Shown: piece after piece, positions 1-5,265 of the stretch | How the letters are laid out: the number at the start of each line of letters is the position of its first letter | Position numbering within the stretch: the stretch's first letter is position 1 | From: Erysipelotrichaceae bacterium UBA4808 | Lineage (GTDB): Bacteria; Bacillota_I; Bacilli_A; Erysipelotrichales; Erysipelotrichaceae | DNA: 5,265 nt | Direction: 5' to 3' | Assembly (NCBI GenBank): GCA_002402585.1 | Contig: DHGC01000023.1 | Span: 10,418-15,682, forward strand | The notes under the pieces: model-generated | Databases searched by the model: none | Seen by the model: the letters and a program-made list of their open reading frames with translations, nothing else | What the model was told of the DNA's origin: nothing | Program-made: the position numbers and the translations under genes

Positions 1-1514
1 ACTTCGACATAGGTGAAATTATCTTTGATATACCCTTTTATTAGGATGGTGGTGAAAGCTTCTTCCGGTTGGATGCCATGTAAAATGGCATTTTCGACCA
101 ACGGTTGTAACGAGAGTTTGATGACCTTGTGATGCAAGACATCGTCTTCAATTTCAAAATCGAATTTGAACGCATTGCGATAACGAATCTGTTGGATGAC
201 TAAGTAATTGCGCACATGCTCGATTTCATCTTTCAGTTCAACCAGGTTCATATCACTGGAAATGCTCATGCGGAAGAATTTGGAAAGTGCGATGATGGCG
301 TTTTCAACATCTTTGTTGCGGTTGTTTTCGCTTAAGGCAACGATGGAGTCGAGCGTGTTGTATAGGAAATGCGGATTGATTTGGTTCTGTAAGGCTAAGA
401 AATGTGTCTTACGTTTCTCGTTTTGTTCATTCAAAACCTTCTGCATCAAATCCTTGATTCGATCGCTCATCGTATTGAAGGCATCGGCTAAAAGGATGAC
501 TTCTTTTTGTCCATCCACCTGAACGCGAGCATCCAAGTCCCCTTGTTCAATCTTGGCGATGTGTTTCTTCAAAATGTTCATGGGGTTGGTGATGCGTCTG
601 GAGAACATGTAGGAGAAGAAAGCGACAATGACCAGGGTTCCAATGAAAATGAAAAACATGCGTAATTGAATCTCAGTCTTGGTCATGATGATCTCATTCA
701 CATTGATGAAACTGGCGATCTTCCAACGGGTATCACGGATGGTATTGACGTTGACATACATGTTCAAACCTTGCCAGAGGGTGAGTTTCCCCCCCAAGAG
801 AATCTCTTGAGCGATCAGTGCACTATCGCATTGACCGGTTTGACATTCAGGGTTGGAGGAATAGATGAGCCCATTGTTCTGGTCGGTGATGATGATGTGG
901 CCTTGGTCGCCTAAATTGGTTTGTGCAGCCAAGGATTTGAATTGGCTGGTGCTAAGATCGATCATCAACACACCGGTTTGGTTGGTGCTGCCAATGTTGT
1001 ATTGGACCTGTTTAGAGATGGTCACCACTTCTTCATTGCCATTGAGGATGAGATTCTCAGTATGGAGACTGCTGAAGTGATGGATGTCGGGCATATTCAA
1101 TGCTTGCTTGAACCAGTCAATATCTTTGATGTGTGGATTGATGGTCAAAGGGGTACTGGTTGCGATGACGAGTCCCTTATCGTCCAATAAGGCGATGTGT
1201 TTGATGTTGCGCTCAAGATTGGTGGTCGCAAGCAAGAGTTCACTGAGTTGATCGATTTCATTGCTTTTCGTCAGATCCACAATATACTTCTGCATGACAT
1301 TGGAAATATCGATCACACTGGAAAGATAGTTCTCGTAGTTCATGATGACCTGTTTGTTGATTTCCTTCGATGTGGTTTCAATCAAACGATCCGTCCGTGA
1401 AAAGACCAACTGATTGGTCAGTCCTGTAGACAATAGAAGCATAATGGCCACGATGGAAATGGCAATGACGAAAAAGGATTGGCCAATCGAAAGATCACTC
1501 AGTTTTCTGATCAT
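1..1514 (-). CDS. YesM-type sensor histidine kinase (C-terminus cut by window edge)
   Basis: This is a membrane sensor kinase expected to autophosphorylate on His and pass phosphate to the regulator encoded just upstream. I translated the minus strand from ATG 1514-1512; the frame is open to the left edge (504 codons). Seen in order: a transmembrane helix at about residues 13-32; an extracytoplasmic sensor region at about 33-284 that resembles a dCache/PDC domain and has Cys224 and Cys229 in a C-x4-C; a second transmembrane helix at about 286-304; a HAMP domain at about 305-357 (SRRITNPM start); the His_kinase motif QNQINPHFLYNTLDS with phospho-acceptor His382; and the N-box LQPLVENAILHG with Asn475. 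The G-boxes lie outside the window. The start is well supported: AAGGAG (1527-1522) sits 7 nt upstream, inside the last codons of the regulator gene, and the genes overlap by 20 nt, which implies translational coupling. The family commonly senses sugars or sugar-bound proteins; the ligand here is unknown. Confidence 0.93.
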   Translation of the reverse strand, partial: MIRKLSDLSIGQSFFVIAISIVAIMLLLSTGLTNQLVFSRTDRLIETTSKEINKQVIMNYENYLSSVIDISNVMQKYIVDLTKSNEIDQLSELLLATTNLERNIKHIALLDDKGLVIATSTPLTINPHIKDIDWFKQALNMPDIHHFSSLHTENLILNGNEEVVTISKQVQYNIGSTNQTGVLMIDLSTSQFKSLAAQTNLGDQGHIIITDQNNGLIYSSNPECQTGQCDSALIAQEILLGGKLTLWQGLNMYVNVNTIRDTRWKIASFINVNEIIMTKTEIQLRMFFIFIGTLVIVAFFSYMFSRRITNPMNILKKHIAKIEQGDLDARVQVDGQKEVILLADAFNTMSDRIKDLMQKVLNEQNEKRKTHFLALQNQINPHFLYNTLDSIVALSENNRNKDVENAIIALSKFFRMSISSDMNLVELKDEIEHVRNYLVIQQIRYRNAFKFDFEIEDDVLHHKVIKLSLQPLVENAILHGIQPEEAFTTILIKGYIKDNFTYVE

Positions 1515-3081
1515 TGCGATACTCCTTAGGTGATACACCCGTATACTTCTTGAAACTGTAGCTGAAATAGTAGACGTCGTTATAGCCGACGCTTTGGGCG
1601 ATTTCATAGATTTTTTGTGGTGAGAAGCGCAGGAGTTCCTGGGCTTTTTCGATGCGAATCTTAACGAGGTATTTATTGAAGCTGGTGTCCAACATCTTTT
1701 TAAATAAGGTGGAAAGATAGGAGACGCTGATGCCCAGCGCATCACAGACCACATCCATGCTTAAGAGTGGATCTGTATAATTGTTATTCAGATAATGAAT
1801 GGCTTCTTCTAAGACTTGGGAAGCCGATGTTTGTGACTTATAGAGATTCATCTCACGCATCTTCAGAACCAACTGCTTGAGATAATCAAACATCTCTGAC
1901 ATGCGACTAAAAGACGAGAGTTTATCAAAGAGATCAGTCTCAACCAAATCACTGAGTTCGATGTGCAGATTGTTTGCGAATTCGATGAAGATATGCGCAA
2001 GGTTGACTAAGTAGTATTGTTTGTTTAAGAGGTAGTCTTCGGAGATGTCGTTGTTTTTAATGAGGTTGGAGAAAAGTTGATCGATCTCATCCTTAGAACC
2101 AAATTTGATGACATACCGAATATCATCGATTTCTTCCTTACTCAAGATAAGATCCTTTTTCTTGCGGGTTGCGATGTCCTTATAATAGATGATTGAACCC
2201 ATGTTTAGATAATTACTATAGGATAAGGACTTCTTCGCTTGAAGCAAGGCATTGGAGAACTGTTTAAAGTCATCAAAGGTTTCAGAGACACCAATCAAAA
2301 CTTTGATTTCAGAGAACTGTTTCTTGGTTAAGATCAAGTCATAGAGTTTGGCCTCGATCCCCTTCACATCCTCAGTTTGTTGGTGAATGATGAAGATCAA
2401 GCCAAAGCCACTGTTCATGGAATAAACTTTGGTGTCCACAAACTTCTTCTTTAATAAGTTAATCAAGAAGATGCGAAGGTATTCGATTTCTAAAAAATCA
2501 GAATCCGCGTCAATTTCAATCAAACCAACGGTAAAATAACCTTTCATTAAGTCGATACCAAAGATTTTGAAACGTTCAAGATCCAAGTCATTGATGTTGG
2601 AATAGTGCAATAAGGTATTGAACTGGTTTTCGATCAAAGCTGGTAGGTTTTCGCGATAGATGACATCCAATCGTTCTTGATTAAAAACGGCTTGATATTC
2701 TTCATCTAAGATATTCTTAAGTTTGTGCAAGAAGTGTTTGACTTCTTCTTCCGCAATTGGTTTGGATAAATAGCTTAAAACATTGAGTTCGATGGCTTCT
2801 TTCGCATAGGCAAATTCATCATAACCGGAGATGAAGGCAATCTTCGTTTTAGGGTATTCGGTACGAATGATGTTGGCCAATTGGATGCCATCGACGTAGG
2901 GCATGCGGATATCGGTAATGACGACATCGGGTTTGAGGCGTTCGATCAGATCAATCGCATCATAGCCGTTGGCGGCTTGACCGATGATTTCAAAACCCAT
3001 ATCTTGGGGTATTTTAGAGATGATGCGTTTACGAACTTCTTCTTCATCATCCACAAGTACAATGGTGTAATCTTTTTTCAT
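1495..3081 (-). CDS. YesN-type response regulator with AraC-family DNA-binding domain
   Basis: This is a 528-residue cytoplasmic transcription factor and the likely partner of the kinase that follows it. The N-terminal receiver domain (about 1-125) shows the acidic pair Asp11-Asp12, phospho-acceptor Asp57 in VVITDIRMP, Ser85 and Lys107, plus the SGYDEFAYAKEAI stretch typical of YesN regulators. A long middle region (about 130-420) has no motif I can name. The C-terminal 105 residues (424-528) form the double helix-turn-helix AraC domain, ending in the hallmark GYNDVYYFSYSFKKYTGVSPKEYR. The frame is open upstream to 3285, but I chose ATG 3081 because MKKDYTIVLVDDE is the normal start of a receiver domain and the promoter lies just upstream; the 68 extra residues look unlike protein. 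The Shine-Dalgarno (AGAGTG, about 4 nt from the ATG) is weak. It ends on TGA. Regulators of this kind usually activate nearby carbohydrate transport or hydrolase genes; the target here is inferred only. Confidence 0.95.
   Translation of the reverse strand: MKKDYTIVLVDDEEEVRKRIISKIPQDMGFEIIGQAANGYDAIDLIERLKPDVVITDIRMPYVDGIQLANIIRTEYPKTKIAFISGYDEFAYAKEAIELNVLSYLSKPIAEEEVKHFLHKLKNILDEEYQAVFNQERLDVIYRENLPALIENQFNTLLHYSNINDLDLERFKIFGIDLMKGYFTVGLIEIDADSDFLEIEYLRIFLINLLKKKFVDTKVYSMNSGFGLIFIIHQQTEDVKGIEAKLYDLILTKKQFSEIKVLIGVSETFDDFKQFSNALLQAKKSLSYSNYLNMGSIIYYKDIATRKKKDLILSKEEIDDIRYVIKFGSKDEIDQLFSNLIKNNDISEDYLLNKQYYLVNLAHIFIEFANNLHIELSDLVETDLFDKLSSFSRMSEMFDYLKQLVLKMREMNLYKSQTSASQVLEEAIHYLNNNYTDPLLSMDVVCDALGISVSYLSTLFKKMLDTSFNKYLVKIRIEKAQELLRFSPQKIYEIAQSVGYNDVYYFSYSFKKYTGVSPKEYRNDQKTE
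1522..1527 (-). promoter_or_regulatory. Ribosome binding site of the histidine kinase, inside the regulator gene
   Basis: The minus strand reads AAGGAG 7 nt before ATG 1514. It lies within the codons for Pro-Lys-Glu near the regulator's C-terminus, so kinase translation starts before regulator translation ends. This fixes the kinase start. Confidence 0.8.
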
Positions 3082-3087
3082 GTTCAC

Positions 3088-3101
3088 TCTAAGCGCTTTC
3101 G
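3088..3101. promoter_or_regulatory. cre/LacI-type operator (TAAGCGCTT core) at the regulator promoter
   Basis: The palindrome AAGCGCTT (3091-3098) sits at about +2 to +10 of the predicted transcript. On either strand the 14-mer matches 12 positions of the catabolite-responsive element consensus TGWAARCGYTWNCW. CcpA or another LacI-family repressor bound here would block the promoter. The same nine bases recur at 5191-5199. Binding by CcpA rather than a local LacI-family protein cannot be decided from the window. Confidence 0.5.
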
Positions 3102-3106
3102 CTTCT

Positions 3107-3134
3107 ATTATAGTCGATGTTTGCGAAATGCGAA
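3107..3134 (-). promoter_or_regulatory. Probable sigma-70/sigma-A promoter of the two-component operon
   Basis: On the minus strand a perfect -10 box TATAAT (3112-3107) lies 26 nt upstream of the regulator ATG. A weak -35 candidate, TTCGCA (3134-3129), stands 16 nt upstream of it. The predicted start of transcription is near 3100, giving a leader of about 20 nt. The poor -35 fits a promoter that needs an activator. The heptamer GCGAAAT, repeated in tandem on the plus strand (3123-3136), overlaps the -35 and could be an activator site. Confidence 0.55.
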
Positions 3135-3184
3135 ATATTGTATCTCGGAGCTTTATTACGCACAAGCATATTACTGTTTTAGCT

Positions 3185-3217
3185 AAAAAAAATAACTTAA
3201 GTCTGCAAAGCAAGTCA
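3185..3217 (-). terminator. Possible weak intrinsic terminator of the AbiE-like operon
   Basis: Reading the minus strand, an imperfect stem (TGACTTG pairing with TAAGTTA, with two G-U wobbles) is followed by eight U residues. It lies between the toxin remnant and the regulator promoter, where a terminator is expected. The stem is AT-rich and weak, so this is only a candidate. Confidence 0.25.
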
Positions 3218-3288
3218 TTTTGAATAAATGGGATGCTCGACTCGATAATTTTCCTAAAAATCGAATGAGAATAGTATTTACTCACAAC

Positions 3289-3316
3289 TTCGTATCGAAT
3301 TTATCGATCATACGAA
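3289..3316. repeat. Inverted repeat TTCGTAT...ATACGAA downstream of the toxin remnant
   Basis: Arms TTCGTAT (3289-3295) and ATACGAA (3310-3316) are perfect complements. An inner ATCGA/TCGAT pair (3294-3298, 3304-3308) allows the stem to extend with a small bulge. No T-tract follows on either strand, so it is not a standard terminator. It could be an RNA 3'-end structure or a protein-binding dyad. Confidence 0.4.
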
Positions 3317-3387
3317 TAAAATAAGTTAGAATCTGCTCATCTCTAAGAAATTAACGTATATTAATCACAAATTAGATTAGCATGCAT

Positions 3388-4323
3388 TCAAACAATCAAG
3401 TCTGGAATGATTCCTAAATTAATTATCTCAAATATCGTCTCAGTACAATGTTCATATGGAACAGATTTATAGATAAGTTTGTCTGTAACATTCAAATAAT
3501 CATCCTTATAAACTTCTGTTTCGATTATTTCTTTGAGAATCAAATTAGGATGTGATCCTTTCTTACACGAAGGATTTCTGTCTTCAAAACGTTGTCGATC
3601 GTAAATGACATCAAGCATAATCTCGTTCACCCTATCTATATTTAACAGTGAACTTTTCCATATCATGTACAAGTCATACAAGGGTCTTGAATATCGCTCA
3701 TATTTTCCTTGGATATGATAGTCACATATCGCGAATAACTTATCAATAAAAGTTCTATCGATCGATTGGATGAGCATTTTAAAGGGTTGTAAATCATAGC
3801 TGTTGATGATGTCACTTCGATCCATTTCTATTAAATAGTTTGTAACAAAATTATTTACAAATATTGAAGTAGTTGGGTAAGGCCTGTATGCAACAATCGT
3901 CTCAACAACGATATGAGAAAAAACATCGTCCTCATAGTCGAAAACATTTTCAAATCTAACTTTATACGAGTTGAAGTCTCTTCTAGACCTGATTTCATTG
4001 TGATTCATCACTTCCATCTTACTGTTTTCAATTTTTGAAAGAATAAATTCTTTCATGCTTCGCCGATTTCTTTGGGAAACCTCGTAATCAGAAGTCATTA
4101 ATGCAAGGTCTATATCCTCTGAGAATCAATCTATAACCTTGTAACATTTAGAAAGTGACGTTCCTCCTTTGAAAACAAGCTGAACATTGGATCCTTCTGA
4201 TAGTTCTTTTAAAAGTACAGAAACAAAATAATCCTTCTCTACCTGATAATCTTGTATCCCATAGTAATCCGCAACAAGTGACACCAGTGTCTTGAAATCA
4301 TCTTTATTTTGATGCAATCGCAT
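3388..4323 (-). pseudogene. AbiEii-like nucleotidyltransferase toxin, interrupted by an in-frame TGA
   Basis: This is the toxin half of a type IV AbiE-like system; the family carries a polymerase-beta-like nucleotidyltransferase fold, and some members modify tRNA ends. From ATG 4323 the frame gives VEKDYFV (residues 28-34) and the motif FKGGTSLSK (51-59), then meets TGA at codon 66 (4128-4126). The same frame continues directly with FSEDIDL (67-73, catalytic Asp70 and Asp72) and later RTFIDKL (Lys195) and RYSRPLYDLY (Asp217), ending at TGA 3390-3388. The total is 311 codons before the final stop, a normal family length. The family usually has Arg at codon 66, so one base change from CGA or AGA explains the stop. 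The fragments are 65 residues (4126-4323) and a possible restart at ATG 4098 (236 residues), which would lack the catalytic Asp pair. A strong GGAGG (4333-4329) precedes the start, and the gene overlaps the antitoxin by 20 nt. Sequencing error or readthrough are the alternatives. Confidence 0.85.
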
Positions 4324-4963
4324 AGTGTCCTCCGATCTTGTAAAACTTCACTTGAGCTTCCAGTGGATAAGTTGAGACGATTTTCTCTACGTTGTCTTCA
4401 TCTAAGCGCAGACCCGAAATATATTTGAGTATGCTTTTCGACGCTGGCTTTAGATCGACTTCACTCAATCTTTCAAACTCATTGAGTAAGTCTAAGACTT
4501 GAAGAAGTCGATAGTTTTCGTTTGTCACTTTATATCTTGGCGCATCAATGATCAATCTTCGATTATTCAGTTTAATTTCACGTTTCCGATTAGAAACTGC
4601 ATTTGATATGATTGTTTCAACACTCGCAGTTTGTGCCGTTAATCCTAACTTATTGGCAAAATTTAAACCTGACTTATAACCAATAATAAGACGATCATCC
4701 CCAATATATTTCTTCTTTATGATATCCGATGTATATACAGTAGGTTTTCCCATTATGCTGTTTGGATTCGGTAGCGCGTAAACCCCATCTTTTATTTTAA
4801 TGACTTTCTCTTTCTCATTTAGTCTTTTGAGTATGGACCTTACTGTGTTCTTATTTATTTCAGGAAACGATGCATACACATCCTGTAATAAAATAGGTTT
4901 GCTAAAGTTATACTTTTCTTTGATAAATTCATATAACTTAGTGTTCGTTTTTTTACTTTCCAT
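4304..4963 (-). CDS. AbiEi-like (DUF6088-like) type IV antitoxin / transcriptional regulator
   Basis: This 219-residue cytoplasmic protein is the first gene of the AbiE-like operon. In AbiE systems the antitoxin represses its own promoter through an N-terminal winged helix and counteracts the toxin without forming a stable complex. Here residues 1-64 look like that winged helix (NKNTVRSILKRLNEKEKVIKIKDGVYALP, the last part being the wing). Residues about 80-145 carry the family signature, with GYKSGLNFANKLGLTAQ (95-111) and basic REIKLNNRRLIIDAPR (128-143). The C-terminal 75 residues are helical-looking and unassigned. The frame is open upstream to a TTG at 5005, with ATGs at 4981 and 4975. 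I chose ATG 4963 because GGTGAT stands 4 nt upstream and MESKKTNTKLYEFI is a natural start; ATG 4981 (225 residues) is the next choice. The frame is complete and ends on TAA. It overlaps the broken toxin by 20 nt. Confidence 0.82.
   Translation of the reverse strand: MESKKTNTKLYEFIKEKYNFSKPILLQDVYASFPEINKNTVRSILKRLNEKEKVIKIKDGVYALPNPNSIMGKPTVYTSDIIKKKYIGDDRLIIGYKSGLNFANKLGLTAQTASVETIISNAVSNRKREIKLNNRRLIIDAPRYKVTNENYRLLQVLDLLNEFERLSEVDLKPASKSILKYISGLRLDEDNVEKIVSTYPLEAQVKFYKIGGHYAIASK
4329..4333 (-). promoter_or_regulatory. Strong ribosome binding site of the toxin gene
   Basis: The minus strand carries GGAGG 5 nt before ATG 4323, inside the antitoxin coding region. It supports the toxin start and coupled translation of the two genes. 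The signal is intact although the toxin frame is broken, which suggests the break is recent. Confidence 0.7.
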
Positions 4964-5007
4964 CTCTATCACCATCTTCATCGTAAATGTATCACAATCA
5001 TCCAAAA

Positions 5008-5048
5008 ATGCAACATATTTTCTTTCTATAAATGTATTTTTGTTGCAT
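5008..5048. promoter_or_regulatory. Inverted repeat ATGCAACA...TGTTGCAT, candidate AbiEi autorepression site
   Basis: Two perfect 8-bp arms, ATGCAACA (5008-5015) and TGTTGCAT (5041-5048), are 33 bp apart start to start, close to three helical turns. One arm lies in the -35/-10 spacer and the other just past the predicted transcription start, so they bracket the -10 box. Known AbiEi antitoxins bind inverted repeats in their own promoter to repress it; that this repeat is such a site is inference. Confidence 0.5.
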
Positions 5049-5054
5049 ATTCAA
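5025..5054 (-). promoter_or_regulatory. Probable promoter of the AbiE-like operon
   Basis: On the minus strand -35 TTGAAT (5054-5049) and -10 TATAGA (5030-5025) are separated by 18 nt. Each matches four of six consensus bases. Transcription would start near 5018, leaving about 55 nt of leader before ATG 4963. The inverted repeat described separately overlaps this promoter. Confidence 0.5.
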
Positions 5055-5057
5055 TAA

Positions 5058-5088
5058 ACGATTAAGATATAGCTTATTAATCAATCGT
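5058..5088. repeat. Inverted repeat ACGATT...AATCGT upstream of the AbiE-like promoter
   Basis: Arms ACGATT (5058-5063) and AATCGT (5083-5088) are perfect complements around a 19-nt centre. The dyad starts 4 bp upstream of the -35 box of the AbiE-like operon. It could be a second regulator site or chance in AT-rich DNA. Confidence 0.25.
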
Positions 5089-5104
5089 CTGAACATTTGA
5101 AAAT

Positions 5105-5144
5105 AATACAAAGATTTTTTTCAGTACCGATCGAATCTTGTATT
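5105..5144. repeat. Inverted repeat AATACAA...TTGTATT in the divergent intergenic region
   Basis: Perfect 7-bp arms AATACAA (5105-5111) and TTGTATT (5138-5144) extend by GATT/AATC after a single bulged A, giving an 11-bp stem. On the plus strand it is followed by T-rich sequence containing six Ts in a row (5151-5156), so a plus-strand terminator-like role is possible, though no plus-strand gene ends here. The surrounding 5058-5227 stretch contains no gene. Confidence 0.3.
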
Positions 5145-5187
5145 TTGTGCTTTTTTGTATCTTTTGTGTTGTTTTTTGCAACGAATT

Positions 5188-5209
5188 TTGTAAGCGCTTA
5201 AGGTATACT
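5188..5209 (+). promoter_or_regulatory. Second TAAGCGCTT operator with an adjacent -10-like TATACT
   Basis: The 10-bp palindrome TAAGCGCTTA (5191-5200) sits in a 14-mer (TGTAAGCGCTTAAG) matching 12 positions of the cre consensus. TATACT (5204-5209) follows at once and looks like a -10 box. The only fair -35, TTGCAA (5176-5181), is 22 nt away, too far, and a start near 5216 would leave the ribosome site at the very 5' end, so the promoter call is weak while the operator call is better. Confidence 0.45.
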
Positions 5210-5227
5210 GAAATGGGAGATAACACA

Positions 5228-5265
5228 ATGAACCTTAAATGTACCTATCCAGATACACACGATGT
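5228..5265 (+). CDS. Start of a rightward gene, product unknown (cut by window edge)
   Basis: Only 12 complete codons are present, reading MNLKCTYPDTHD and then a partial codon; this is too little to assign a family. The start is supported by GGGAG (5215-5219) 8 nt upstream of ATG 5228. It runs opposite to the AbiE-like module and the two-component operon, and a cre-like operator stands about 30 bp upstream. By context it may be a sugar transport or carbohydrate enzyme gene controlled by the YesN-type regulator, but this is inference from neighbours and not from its own sequence. Confidence 0.6.
   Translation, partial: MNLKCTYPDTHD

Larger units (their letters stand above)
3082..3387. other. 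Intergenic region between the AbiE-like module and the two-component operon
   Basis: I see no gene in these 306 bases. They hold the regulator promoter and operator at the left (3088-3134), an A8 tract (3185-3192) that is a U-tract on the minus strand, a dyad at 3289-3316, and several copies of TCGAT/TCGAAT-like hexamers between 3239 and 3306. Base composition becomes clearly AT-rich to the right of about 3180, which is a candidate left boundary of the inserted module. Confidence 0.6.

Noticed and set aside
789..795. C7/G7 homopolymer in the kinase gene as a phase-variation switch
   Set aside because: It encodes Gly-Gly with neighbouring codons in the correct frame, and seven bases is short for slippage; nothing else supports phase variation.
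208..1400. Several plus-strand open frames opposite the kinase gene (for example 208-522, 666-914, 921-1190)
   Set aside because: They are antisense to a well-supported kinase frame, show no recognisable domain and lack convincing ribosome sites.
2881..3186. Plus-strand open frame of 101 codons opposite the regulator start
   Set aside because: It is a mirror of the receiver-domain coding sequence and has no family features.
3236..3274. CTCGAT...ATCGAATGAG stem as a terminator
   Set aside because: The arms pair only with bulges and no T-tract follows on either strand.
3082..3285. 68-residue N-terminal extension of the response regulator
   Set aside because: The receiver domain starts properly at ATG 3081, and the extension runs over the TATAAT box and the operator. 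Its sequence has no domain-like character.
4126..4128. TGA read as Trp (genetic code 4), which would make the toxin intact
   Set aside because: The regulator ends on TGA right after the normal AraC-domain end; reading through would add a meaningless tail over the kinase start. The four Trp codons I checked (three in the kinase, one in the toxin) are all TGG, and the family expects Arg, not Trp, at this position.
4964..5005. Longer antitoxin start at TTG 5005
   Set aside because: It would need a rare start codon with no Shine-Dalgarno and only about 13 nt of leader from the predicted transcription start.
4800..5057. Plus-strand open frame of 85 codons with a hydrophobic look
   Set aside because: It is antisense to the antitoxin N-terminus and its promoter. 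The Ser/Phe/Leu/Ile-rich composition is what AT-rich, Lys/Asn-rich antisense DNA gives.
3090..5199. The two TAAGCGCTT copies as target-site duplications of a mobile element
   Set aside because: Both are palindromic and sit at promoter positions with cre-like flanks, which operators explain better; no transposase or terminal repeats are present.

Overview
The window looks like a low-to-moderate GC Bacillota (Firmicutes) or Acholeplasma/Izemoplasma-like chromosome that uses TGA as a stop. The evidence is Gram-positive style gene families (a YesM/YesN type two-component pair), good Shine-Dalgarno sites, cre-like AAGCGCTT operators, Trp encoded by TGG wherever I checked, and a response regulator that ends on TGA exactly where its family should end. 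This placement is inference; I could not search a database.

Left part (1-3081, all minus strand): a two-component operon. The response regulator (receiver plus AraC-type DNA-binding domain) comes first. It overlaps by 20 nt a membrane sensor histidine kinase of the HPK7/YesM type, which runs off the left edge of the window just after its N-box. Such pairs usually control carbohydrate uptake or degradation genes nearby. The regulator has a recognisable promoter with a perfect TATAAT, followed directly by a cre/LacI-type palindrome.

Middle part (3388-4963, minus strand): a more AT-rich module resembling a type IV AbiE toxin-antitoxin operon. The first gene is an intact AbiEi-like (DUF6088-like) winged-helix antitoxin. 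The second is an AbiEii-like nucleotidyltransferase toxin overlapping it by 20 nt. The toxin frame is cut by a single in-frame TGA inside the catalytic signature, at the place where the family normally has Arg (KxxxxR-FSEDIDL). The rest of the frame is open, so this looks like a recently disarmed toxin with its antitoxin kept. The operon promoter carries an 8-bp inverted repeat whose arms bracket the -10 box, a candidate autorepression site.

Right edge (5191-5265, plus strand): a second copy of the TAAGCGCTT operator, then a strong ribosome binding site and the first 12 codons of a rightward gene of unknown product. The two operators bracket the AbiE-like module. This suggests the two-component operon and the rightward gene were once divergent neighbours under shared carbon-source control, and that the AbiE-like module was inserted between them.
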